Part shown: positions 1 to 7,390 of the stretch, one piece after another
How positions within the stretch are numbered: position 1 is the stretch's first letter
How the letters are laid out: each line of letters starts with the position of its first letter
From: JAKJEP01 sp964580995
GTDB taxonomy: Bacteria > Planctomycetota > Phycisphaerae > Sedimentisphaerales > SM23-30
Assembly (NCBI GenBank): GCA_964580995.1
Contig: CAZOMV010000013.1
Location: 1 to 64,000, forward strand
DNA: 64,000 bases
Direction of reading: 5' to 3'
Notes under the pieces: generated by a model
What the model saw: the letters and a program-made list of their open reading frames with translations, nothing else
What the model was told of the DNA's origin: nothing
Databases searched by the model: none
Made by a program: the position numbers and the translations under genes

Positions 1-1357
1 CTTGGAGGAAACTCTGCGCTTCGTTGTTCAGGGCCGGCCGGATCTGTTTGGGAATGACGGATTCCAGGACATGCTGGGCGGCATAGAAGAGATCCTGGCA
101 ACCGGTGAAGCCGCGGCGGCAGCCCCGGCGTTCCCGAAAGAAATCGCGCGGCCGAATCCGCAGGTCACTGATTTCTTTTTCCCGGGTCTGGCAGAGTCGC
201 CGCAGGGCTTGGTCCTCTGCCGGCAATTCCCTTAACGCCAGACGGGCCACGGCGTTTTCAGCATGTTTGACCGCCTCCCGAGGATCGGGAGTAAGCAGCA
301 GGTTCTGCGCCAGACTCTCCAGCATACGATAGGCCTGGTAGTACGCCGCTTTTTCCTGGTTGGCATGGATTTTGGCACAACCCAAAGTAGCAGCCGAACA
401 CCCTTCGCCGGTATCATCGGGCTCCAGGGCGCCGTGTATGTCTACCCCACGCTGCAGGAAATGGGTTCCCAAATCACTATAGCAGATTTGGAATAGAACA
501 TCGCCGACCATATTGATCAGATGACCATAGTTGCTGATTTCACCGTGGTTGTTGGTATTAGTCAGGAAAATCAGGGGATCACAGCCAAAATCCACCGACC
601 AGACCGGATCCTGGGGGTTGCGGAACTTGCCTTCCAGCACGGCCTGACACCCTTTCAGGACCTGATCCTGATTGCAAGCGGCTATTTTCCGGTTACCGGG
701 ATCGCAGCTGCCCAGACCAATCACTACCGGTACCACCCGTACCAGGAGATTGAGAGACTGGGCGATCTGGGCCAGAACTGTGAGAATATCCAGATACGAA
801 CCGCTGCCAGTACCGCCCAGGGCACTGAAAACCAGAAAGACCGTAAAGGTAAGCCGGTTTTTCTTCTGGTCGGGATTGCCATCCAGAACCTTCTGCTGCT
901 GCTCATATCCGACAAAGTGACGAAAGATTTGACGGATCCGCATTTGAAATTCATTGGCATTGAGGGCAAACAAATACTGACCAATCCGGCTATTGGCCCC
1001 AACCCCCTTATTTTGCTGACAGGTGCCGGGATTGGCGATCCACTCGGGCGTGGCCCAGCATAATCGTCCGGCCCGGGCGGCTTTTTGCCGGCTTTCGGCA
1101 TCCGGGATTCGGGCCGGTACGACTTCATGTTCTTGTAACTGGAGTTTTGCCAGGGACGGCTGGACCATAGCTAAGGGACGCTGATGGTCCACTTCCGCCC
1201 CGTCGATACCGATCATTGGTACCCGAAATTCCGGGGGAACCTGGTGCAGTTGCTCGCGGGTACGAATGACCTGGCAGGCGGATATAGCGGATGTACCGGC
1301 TGCAATTAACAGGAATTGAGGGGGATTCAGGGGATATTGGTTATTGATCGTTTTCAT
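1..1357 (-). CDS. Tubulin-superfamily (Tubulin_2-like) GTPase, partial, runs off left edge
   Basis: An uninterrupted minus-strand frame starts at ATG 1357 and is still open at base 1, giving at least 452 residues. Residues 181-186 read GGTGSG inside VFSALGGTGSGSYLD, the nucleotide-binding signature loop of the FtsZ/tubulin superfamily. Residues 15-31 (FLLIAAGTSAISACQVI) occupy the place of the first Rossmann strand and loop, and residues 116-127 (NKGVGANSRIGQ) resemble the conserved G-x-G-x-x-R-x-G-R stretch of bacterial tubulin-like proteins. The start overlaps the vWA-FHA stop by 17 bases, so translation is probably coupled. Family knowledge: such proteins bind GTP and may polymerise. It is not ordinary FtsZ, because the N-terminus is longer and the first loop lacks the classical GGAG sequence. 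The C-terminal half lies outside the window. Confidence 0.85.
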   Translation of the reverse strand, partial: MKTINNQYPLNPPQFLLIAAGTSAISACQVIRTREQLHQVPPEFRVPMIGIDGAEVDHQRPLAMVQPSLAKLQLQEHEVVPARIPDAESRQKAARAGRLCWATPEWIANPGTCQQNKGVGANSRIGQYLFALNANEFQMRIRQIFRHFVGYEQQQKVLDGNPDQKKNRLTFTVFLVFSALGGTGSGSYLDILTVLAQIAQSLNLLVRVVPVVIGLGSCDPGNRKIAACNQDQVLKGCQAVLEGKFRNPQDPVWSVDFGCDPLIFLTNTNNHGEISNYGHLINMVGDVLFQICYSDLGTHFLQRGVDIHGALEPDDTGEGCSAATLGCAKIHANQEKAAYYQAYRMLESLAQNLLLTPDPREAVKHAENAVARLALRELPAEDQALRRLCQTREKEISDLRIRPRDFFRERRGCRRGFTGCQDLFYAAQHVLESVIPKQIRPALNNEAQSFLQ

Positions 1358-2837
1358 GGGAATTCTCGCTTTCTGGGGTTAGAGGGAAATCTTCCAAAAC
1401 TATTTCTTCACGGAGAAGAGTAATACGGACTTTATCGGTCAGCTGCATCTGCACCGGCAGAAGCAGTTTTTGTTTCCGGCGGCCAGCTAAAGGCAGGCCG
1501 TCGAGCTGAATAGGATGAGAACTGCAATTTTGAATCCAGATATGGCCTTTTTTATAGGTTAAACGCAGATGCCGCGGTTCGATCTCCGGATCGTCCAGAG
1601 GAATAGGACTGGCCGGATGCCGGCCCAGCACCACGTTGCGAACGCCTTCTTCCTCTCCCAATTCAAAACGGCTACCGTCCCACAGGCCGATCAGGCGATA
1701 ACGCTGGGTGGGAACCGACGAATCGCAAGAGGACGCAACCGGCTTATTTTTTCGCCGGATTCGGGAGCGGACCATCAGGATAACTAAAAGGAACAACCCA
1801 ACCGCCATTCCCACCCACAGGCCTTTGGCCTTAAGCCAAGGTGTTAAGGTAGGAGATGATGGGAGTCGATCCTTTACTGTCCGGGCAGCTGGAGCTGATG
1901 GTAGGGATTTTGCTGATGTACCCTGGTCTTTTAAAACCGGCGGGGCTGTCGGCTCAACAGTGCGGCTGGGCTCAGATTCCGGTGCCAAAGGCCGGGGTGA
2001 AAAGGGTGTTTGTTCCAGTGATTCCGGCAAAACCGGATAGACCGGCAGTAAGAATTTTTCCCGGCCCAGCGGCAGAGATTCGGTACGGGGAGCAGGGGCA
2101 GAAGGGCCAGAGGAAGTTGCCGGAGATAAGGGGACCGGCTGCGGAGGAACCGGTTGGTTCTCCTGCGGGGGTGCCGCGGTTTTATCCAATGACAGGTTAG
2201 GGTGGGGACGGGAACGCACCTTTGCAAACCAGTTTTGCCAGTCAATCTGTCCCATCACCAGCGCCTCGCAGTGCCCTTGCGTGGCGGAGAATAAAATTTC
2301 ACGAGTGGTTTGACTGCTCACCAGGAAACTGATACCAGCGGCATTCGTTTGCGTCTGAAGGAGAAGGTTCTGAATATTTCGTAATTGCTTGTCACTGAAT
2401 TTGGCTTCTCCGAGCACCAATATAACTTGGGTACCTTCTGAATCATGGTCCGGCAAGGTTGCCAGTGCCACTTGCAGGGCCTGGGCCACATCCGCCTTGG
2501 TCAGGGCGGCAAACCGAATACCCCGCCAGCAGTTGGCTAAAATCGTGGTTTTCCGGCCGGTACCGGCTTCAATCCGCCAGCCCAGATGCAGACGGGGTGG
2601 ACCGCCATGGGCGGTATATACCGCAATGCGATCGCCAGGCTCTAATAATTTCCCTACCTCATGAAACGCCATCCCGGTTTGCTCTTTGACAGCCGGTGCA
2701 GTGGGGCTGGTATCGACAATCACCGTCAAAAATACCGGTTTCGAGGATTTGGGCTCCTCGGCCTGGGTTCCGAGGACCGGCAGCCCGGCCCCAAAAAAGA
2801 ACCAGAATAAACAACTTGTAAGCATCCATTTTTTCAT
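1341..2837 (-). CDS. Secreted/anchored vWA domain - TM - FHA domain protein
   Basis: 498 residues from ATG 2837, chosen because GTGAGG lies just upstream and the next residues form a signal peptide (MKKWMLTSCLFWFFFGAGLP). A vWA-like fold follows, with a MIDAS-like DTSPT at residues 42-46 in place of D-x-S-x-S. A long Pro/Ser-rich linker (about 200-330) leads to one membrane helix (about 336-360), an Arg/Lys stop-transfer patch, and a cytoplasmic FHA-like domain (about 399-475). That domain keeps LGR, a Ser and H in LGRHPASPIPLDD...EPRHLRL, but the usual Ser before the His motif is replaced by EP. Inferred topology: vWA outside, phosphothreonine-type reader inside. It sits between a 75-residue membrane protein and the tubulin-like GTPase, consistent with linking an envelope complex to the cytoplasmic filament protein. 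Confidence 0.75.
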   Translation of the reverse strand: MKKWMLTSCLFWFFFGAGLPVLGTQAEEPKSSKPVFLTVIVDTSPTAPAVKEQTGMAFHEVGKLLEPGDRIAVYTAHGGPPRLHLGWRIEAGTGRKTTILANCWRGIRFAALTKADVAQALQVALATLPDHDSEGTQVILVLGEAKFSDKQLRNIQNLLLQTQTNAAGISFLVSSQTTREILFSATQGHCEALVMGQIDWQNWFAKVRSRPHPNLSLDKTAAPPQENQPVPPQPVPLSPATSSGPSAPAPRTESLPLGREKFLLPVYPVLPESLEQTPFSPRPLAPESEPSRTVEPTAPPVLKDQGTSAKSLPSAPAARTVKDRLPSSPTLTPWLKAKGLWVGMAVGLFLLVILMVRSRIRRKNKPVASSCDSSVPTQRYRLIGLWDGSRFELGEEEGVRNVVLGRHPASPIPLDDPEIEPRHLRLTYKKGHIWIQNCSSHPIQLDGLPLAGRRKQKLLLPVQMQLTDKVRITLLREEIVLEDFPLTPESENSHENDQ

Positions 2838-2844
2838 GATAACC

Positions 2845-3072
2845 TCACTTTCTGCGATTGATAAAAGTCTGATAAATGAAAACAAATATAAACGCCATTA
2901 ACAAAATAGTGACAATATAACGCATACCGGGGGGAGTGTTGTCTAACGGGGATAAACCGATGACAAACCAATCCCAGATCTTGCTGACCACGGCATAAAT
3001 CCAACGGCTATAGGCCAGAAGGATCACTACGAACACCACTAAAAAAATATTTTTAAAATTCAAATTCGGCAT
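2845..3072 (-). CDS. Small two-helix membrane protein
   Basis: 75 residues. A strong AAGGAGAT ribosome-binding site lies seven bases before ATG 3072. Two hydrophobic helices are obvious: residues about 8-24 (NIFLVVFVVILLAYSRWIYA) and about 50-69 (YIVTILLMAFIFVFIYQTF), joined by a short polar loop and closed by NRRK. No known family was recognised. It lies 13 bases downstream of the ATPase stop and 7 bases upstream of the vWA-FHA start, so it is part of the operon and most likely a small subunit of the membrane complex. Confidence 0.7.
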   Translation of the reverse strand: MPNLNFKNIFLVVFVVILLAYSRWIYAVVSKIWDWFVIGLSPLDNTPPGMRYIVTILLMAFIFVFIYQTFINRRK

Positions 3073-3085
3073 GGAAATCTCCTTA

Positions 3086-5413
3086 CTAATTAAACATTTG
3101 ACGCTGTTGTTTTACTAAACCACTAAAATGTAGATATTCAAAACGGGCCAGCAGATCCGCAGGCAAGTCCGAGGTGCGAAAGAATCCTTTCACCGCCTGA
3201 ACCATCTCATCGTCCCGGCACAGCCAGACAATTTTGGCATAGGCGACACTATGGACATACTTACTGGCATTCCCCATGAGATGGGTAGCTGTCAAAGTAA
3301 CCTCATAGGCGAACATGATCCCGGATTTCGTGGTTGTGACGACATCGCTGGCAGCGTTGGTACGTCCCAACGCCACCTCGGTTTTCACGGTGGCCAGTCG
3401 GGGATCCTTTTTCAGCAGAAACGCAGCCAATCCTGTGTAGAAACCATGCTCACCCTTGGTGACCTGGAAGGGACAAGGCATTTGAAAGATTTTGACGGAT
3501 TTTTCTGTCGGGATCAGGTATTTAATCCGACCGGCCTTGGATTCGAACAAATACCCTTTTTGGCACGCTTCTGCCTTGCCCTCTTCCAGTGCCCGGCTGG
3601 AACCTCCCAGACGCTCGATGTGCTTATTGATGGTGGCGTACGGAAAGGCAAGAACCTCCAAAACCAGTTTCACGGCTCCGGCACTCAAGTCAGATACTAC
3701 CGGTAGTTGGGCAGCTGAAATGGCAGTGGGGGTAGGACTGGATAAATCCGGGCTGGCTTTTGCGGTGGTTTGGCTCTGGAGCGGTGCCGGTATGTCGGCC
3801 AGATTCCGCCACGGCTCTATATATACCTCCACCGGTGCGATCTCGACGTCCGTATTGGGGTCCGGCACCGGGGGAACCCAACCGTGGATAATCCGCGGAT
3901 AAGCGGACCCTGCTGCCAAACCGACGGCTTCCCTGGTTGCCAATCGCGTCAGGGCCTCGGTCTGGTCATTATTAAGGGACATGATGTTTTTGATGACTTT
4001 CAAATGATCCTGACCTACCATCGAACCTACTTGCACCAGGGTCCGCGTCAACGCCAGGACCGAAGGATCAAGCAGAGCCGGCAACTGGGAAGCGGCACAA
4101 AGACCGGTACCGGTACTGCGGAGGGTAGCAAGAATATGAGCCAGGGGACTGGTACGGCTGGCTGATTCGAACTGGTTACCGGCGGTTCCCACGAACCGGG
4201 AGCCGTCATCGATGAGGATGAGGTGACGCAATTGATTAATCTCCGGCTGGAAACGGCAGGATTGGTATTTCCAATATAGAAAATATGTTGCCAGAACCCG
4301 GCACTGCATATCATCGGTAAGGGAACGGGTATTGAGGACGGCATTCTGGCTGAATAACCACGGCAACGGCAGGCCGGCACGACACCGAAAAAGGCCGCGG
4401 TGCCCCAAAACCCTTGAGAGCGCAGTTGCCGCTGCGTCCCGATATCCGGCCCGCCGGCCGCCGGCAGTGCCTTTGACCAAGGGAATAGCGGTGTAAATAT
4501 CCTGCAGACACAGTTCGGTTTCTGCCCCGGTTTTTTTTGCATATTCCTGCCGCTGAGCCAGAGCAATTTCCGCTGCCCCGTTGAGAATGTCGATACCATA
4601 GATTAGCCCCAGGCTATCGGCCAGGATCGGCATGAATTCGAAAACAAAATCCTCATAAGGAATTCCCGCCGGCGGACAGAGATCCAGGGAAACCGACGAC
4701 AGATCCAGATACTGGGCCTGGAAACGGGGTGTATAAAAGCGAAAACCATCTTTCGGATCCAGAAGTGTAATGACGATACTGGGGTCGAGCCGGACGATCT
4801 GTTCACAGAGGCTGACGATCAGTCGAGACTTTCCGGCTTGCTGGGGACCCACAATCAATACACCTGTGAGCAGTTTATCTACGAAGATTCGCCAGGCTAC
4901 CCCATCCATCTGGGTCAAAAAGTGGAGATTACCTTGCTGTAAAAGGCATTGGGGACCATAGGGTCGGAAGGGATCGGGTTTCCGCATAGATTCCAGATCA
5001 TAATGGTCGATGCGCCATTGCAGGCGACGTAAGATGGAGTCCCGAATCTTTTCCGACCGGCACATATGTAGATCCGCTAAAAGTCTCTGTACCGGCTCCT
5101 GGTAAATAAGATTGCATTCCCGGAGTTTCTCCTCCACCGCAAGCGGGTCCAGTTGGGGCTCCGGACTCGATGGGGGATTGGAGGCAGAGGGAGGCGGGCC
5201 GGCGTCTGGGTCGGCCCGGTTTTTAAACGGAACATGACGATTGAGGGGTTTTTCTTGCATACAGATTCTCCTGATATAAAGGATTGTGGTGGGAGTACTT
5301 ACGGTTTCCTCCCTGGAATGAATCATGGGGAAATTACCCGACGCGATCGCTGCCAGAAGCAGGCAGGTGAAAAGGAACACGACCGTAGCGATACGAAATA
5401 TTTTGGTGTGCAT
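3086..5413 (-). CDS. VirD4/HerA-like ATPase with N-terminal TM and C-terminal winged-helix plus nuclease-like domain
   Basis: 775 residues from ATG 5413, which follows the upstream stop by one base and has GAGGA upstream. An alternative ATG at 5260 also has a good AGGAGA site and would remove the N-terminal membrane helix (residues about 7-24). The core carries Walker A GPQQAGKS at about 188-195 and a Walker B strand HLILIDDGSRF at about 395, followed by the sensor-like ASQLPALLDPS, as in type IV coupling/HerA-FtsK motors. After a Pro-rich linker, a winged-helix-like region (about 575-660) and a terminal domain (about 665-775) appear. The terminal domain has D...EVT spacing reminiscent of a PD-(D/E)XK fold with Thr in place of Lys. 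Family knowledge: such motors pump DNA or protein. The nuclease-like reading is an inference. Confidence 0.75.
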   Translation of the reverse strand: MHTKIFRIATVVFLFTCLLLAAIASGNFPMIHSREETVSTPTTILYIRRICMQEKPLNRHVPFKNRADPDAGPPPSASNPPSSPEPQLDPLAVEEKLRECNLIYQEPVQRLLADLHMCRSEKIRDSILRRLQWRIDHYDLESMRKPDPFRPYGPQCLLQQGNLHFLTQMDGVAWRIFVDKLLTGVLIVGPQQAGKSRLIVSLCEQIVRLDPSIVITLLDPKDGFRFYTPRFQAQYLDLSSVSLDLCPPAGIPYEDFVFEFMPILADSLGLIYGIDILNGAAEIALAQRQEYAKKTGAETELCLQDIYTAIPLVKGTAGGRRAGYRDAAATALSRVLGHRGLFRCRAGLPLPWLFSQNAVLNTRSLTDDMQCRVLATYFLYWKYQSCRFQPEINQLRHLILIDDGSRFVGTAGNQFESASRTSPLAHILATLRSTGTGLCAASQLPALLDPSVLALTRTLVQVGSMVGQDHLKVIKNIMSLNNDQTEALTRLATREAVGLAAGSAYPRIIHGWVPPVPDPNTDVEIAPVEVYIEPWRNLADIPAPLQSQTTAKASPDLSSPTPTAISAAQLPVVSDLSAGAVKLVLEVLAFPYATINKHIERLGGSSRALEEGKAEACQKGYLFESKAGRIKYLIPTEKSVKIFQMPCPFQVTKGEHGFYTGLAAFLLKKDPRLATVKTEVALGRTNAASDVVTTTKSGIMFAYEVTLTATHLMGNASKYVHSVAYAKIVWLCRDDEMVQAVKGFFRTSDLPADLLARFEYLHFSGLVKQQRQMFN

Positions 5414-5414
5414 G

Positions 5415-6080
5415 TTATTCCTCTTTCTTTTCCTGAGGCGGTACTTCCTCTTTAATAAACGGTAAAAGGAGCAGTTGGAGGGGTTTTTGCATCCACTGGC
5501 CGCGCTGGGCAGCTTCGACACAGACCGGACACAAATGAAACGGCTTGCCGTCTGGGCCGGGAACCGGCCGGCTATGGCGACTGCAAAGATCCCGACGACC
5601 ACACTGGTCACACTGACCAGCTGATTCGCTATCGAAAAGCGACTTCAGTTCAGCCTCCTGGGGACTGAGAAGACCGTCTTGCAACGCTGCCAAGGCTTCT
5701 AGTCGGCAAAAAAAACACATTCCGCCGACACCCGGCATCAGTTTATCGCCAATAAAACTAGGCTCCATATGGCTGACCAACCGTCCCGAACCCAGGATAT
5801 AACTATATTTTCTGTGAAACTCCGTGGCATTCTGTTGGTTGTCTACTATCACCGAACTGTTTTCTCCGAAAATAATCGAAGAACCTCCTATCCGGTGTTC
5901 ATTGGATACCATTTCCTGATACAACAGGTCTCGGGCGGAAGACCGGTCCTGGCTATCGGGTGAGGGATGAACCGAGGCCGGGTTTTGCTGATCCGGCGGA
6001 GCCGGAATATAAGGTTGGGAAGCCTCCAGAGGGGTATGGCGAAACCAGTTTTTGAAGTAATTTTTTATTGTTTTAAACAT
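5415..6080 (-). CDS. Cys-rich putative zinc-binding protein
   Basis: 221 residues from ATG 6080; a longer frame upstream would overlap the preceding small gene and is not needed. The N-terminus is basic/amphipathic (MFKTIKNYFKNWFRHTP) and is followed by a Pro/Gln linker. The second half contains paired cysteines: CFFC, then CDQC-x4-LC, then LCPVC, spaced like one or two zinc ribbons. The C-terminus is Glu/Lys-rich. There is no signal peptide, so a cytoplasmic or membrane-peripheral role is likely. It lies between a 56-residue membrane protein (5 bases) and the ATPase (1 base), so it is an operon component. No named family was recognised. Confidence 0.65.
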   Translation of the reverse strand: MFKTIKNYFKNWFRHTPLEASQPYIPAPPDQQNPASVHPSPDSQDRSSARDLLYQEMVSNEHRIGGSSIIFGENSSVIVDNQQNATEFHRKYSYILGSGRLVSHMEPSFIGDKLMPGVGGMCFFCRLEALAALQDGLLSPQEAELKSLFDSESAGQCDQCGRRDLCSRHSRPVPGPDGKPFHLCPVCVEAAQRGQWMQKPLQLLLLPFIKEEVPPQEKKEE

Positions 6081-6085
6081 AGTAT

Positions 6086-6256
6086 TTATTTCCAAGAAGT
6101 GCTGAACACTGATTTTGCAAGTAGATCGATCAGACGGATGCACGACATGATGGAGAAGTAAGCGACCACCAGGGCCAGGGCGCCGCCGGCAGCCAGCAGG
6201 CACAAACCAATAAGTCCTTTAAAAAACTGTGCTATTTTTTCAAAAATATTTCCCAT
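6086..6256 (-). CDS. Tiny single-TM protein (56 aa)
   Basis: ATG 6256 to TAA 6086 encodes 56 residues. An AAGGA ribosome-binding site lies eight bases upstream. The protein begins MGNIFEKIAQFFKG, an amphipathic stretch, and continues into a strong helix LIGLCLLAAGGALALVVAYF (about 15-34) with a short polar tail. It stops five bases before the Cys-rich gene, so it fits the operon. The reading rests on the start signal, the coherent membrane helix and the tight spacing. No family was recognised. Confidence 0.55.
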   Translation of the reverse strand: MGNIFEKIAQFFKGLIGLCLLAAGGALALVVAYFSIMSCIRLIDLLAKSVFSTSWK

Positions 6257-6283
6257 AATGGAAATCCTTTCTGCGGGGTTTCA

Positions 6284-6924
6284 CTATCCCGCTTTACGAA
6301 CCGCGAAGCGCGAGTAACCGGGATGCGCAGGTATGCCGTGAGACGGTTTATTCTTTTTGCGCGGTTGGTTCGGTGTGTGGGGACCACCCGTTCCAGGTCG
6401 AAAATCATAGAGAGAGGGGCGGTGACGGCGATGGCGTTTCCGGCTGCGTTTTTGTGTCATCGAAGACATCCCACGAGAACCGTGGGTTTTCAATTTCCGC
6501 CGGATATGATGGGGAACCGCAATCCGAACAACGGGGAGGAGATATTCCGCCATCTGGCTTTCGAAAATCCGAAACTGTTGCGGGGAACATCGCAGGTGAA
6601 TTTGACGATGTTGATGGCGCCAGCGGGTGAACCGGAAAGGGATTCCGCGGGACAATAAGTAAATGAGAATCCCCTCCGAATTCTTTTGGCCGTCCAGGGT
6701 ACAGACATATTCGCGTCTTTCCCGTGGCAGCGTGGGAGCAGACGGAAAAGGTTTTTCCTTCTCGCAAGATGGGGGTTCTCCGCAGACTTTGGGGCATCGG
6801 ATTTGTTACACCTACCGATGCGAAGGAGGATCAGCCACTTCGCTTTTACCCTTTTTAATAAACCGATAATTTTACAAAACAGAAACGCCAACATTTTTTC
6901 TAGTCGTGCTTGGAAGATTTTCAT
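6284..6924 (-). pseudogene. Frame-split small basic protein at head of the tubulin/ATPase operon
   Basis: ATG 6924 has a strong GGAAAGGA ribosome-binding site and starts MKIFQARLEKMLAFLFCKII. That frame runs to 6490, but its later part looks non-native. From about 6785 the more protein-like reading lies in another frame: RREYVCTLDGQKNSEGILIY, then FRFTRWRHQHRQIHLRC, ending in a very basic Arg/Pro tail at 6284. That frame has no upstream ATG (only a TTG at 6655) and is closed above by TAA. A single -1 shift would join the two. It could be a decayed gene, an assembly error, or two overlapping small genes. No family was recognised. Confidence 0.4.
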
Positions 6925-7047
6925 AACATGTTCCTTTCCGAAAATAGTTTTGAAATTCATTCATCTTTACGCGATGAACCTGTCTTTCCACCTTACTAAT
7001 GCGGAGAAGCGATTCTGAATCAGTTCAGACAGGCCTGTTCCCCGGGG

Positions 7048-7076
7048 TTGTTTTAATTGAGACGAACGGGTATAAT
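7048..7076 (+). promoter_or_regulatory. Candidate sigma70 promoter upstream of M48 mosaic gene
   Basis: TTGTTT (7048-7053) and a perfect TATAAT (7071-7076) are separated by 17 bases. It points toward the gene at 7391 and would give a leader of about 300 bases. The -35 box is imperfect. Confidence 0.4.
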
Positions 7077-7233
7077 CCCACCACGATCGCCAAACTTGCA
7101 GCGGCAAAGATTGGATCGAGTTAAGTATAAGTGCTTTTACATCAAGTACTTACATATGTACGACGTAAATCGATTTCTATTGTTAAAACGCATCCATGGT
7201 TGACATATTCAATGAGCTATTTTTTAAGAAGTT

Positions 7234-7242
7234 TGTTATAAT
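7234..7242 (+). promoter_or_regulatory. Candidate extended -10 promoter
   Basis: TGTTATAAT is a consensus extended -10 element (TGn plus TATAAT). No good -35 box sits at normal distance; a TTGACA at 7200-7205 is 31 bases away and too far. It would start transcription near 7249, about 140 bases before the M48 mosaic gene. Confidence 0.4.
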
Positions 7243-7282
7243 AGTTGTGAGATCAGAATTTTCGGAGTTCGTCTCAGATGCA

Positions 7283-7308
7283 GCTTTGGTTCCTACGGTT
7301 TCCAAAGC
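7283..7308 (+). other. Hairpin in 5' leader of M48 mosaic gene
   Basis: GCTTTGG (7283-7289) pairs with CCAAAGC (7302-7308) across a 12-base loop. It is flanked by two copies of GTTCGTCT (near 7267 and 7321). No poly-T follows, so it is not a simple terminator. A leader regulatory role is only a possibility. The rest of the 6925-7390 gap shows nothing else recognisable. Confidence 0.35.
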
Positions 7309-7390
7309 CTAGAATTTTGGTTCGTCTAGGTCTGAAATCTATACGTATTGAGTGGTTATCTTACTGTACCAGTTGTTGTTCGAAACCAAT

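Noticed and set aside
521..1063. 180-codon plus-strand open frame
   Set aside because: It lies antisense to the continuous tubulin-like frame, has no recognisable family and is explained as a shadow of GC-rich coding sequence.
6405..6797. 130-codon minus-strand frame beginning MPQSLRRTPILREG
   Set aside because: Pro/Ser-rich, no coherent secondary structure and no ribosome-binding site; the frame used in the 6284-6924 entry looks more protein-like.
7200..7242. TTGACA and TATAAT as one promoter
   Set aside because: The spacer is 31 bases, far outside the usual 16-18; the -10 was kept only as an extended -10 element.
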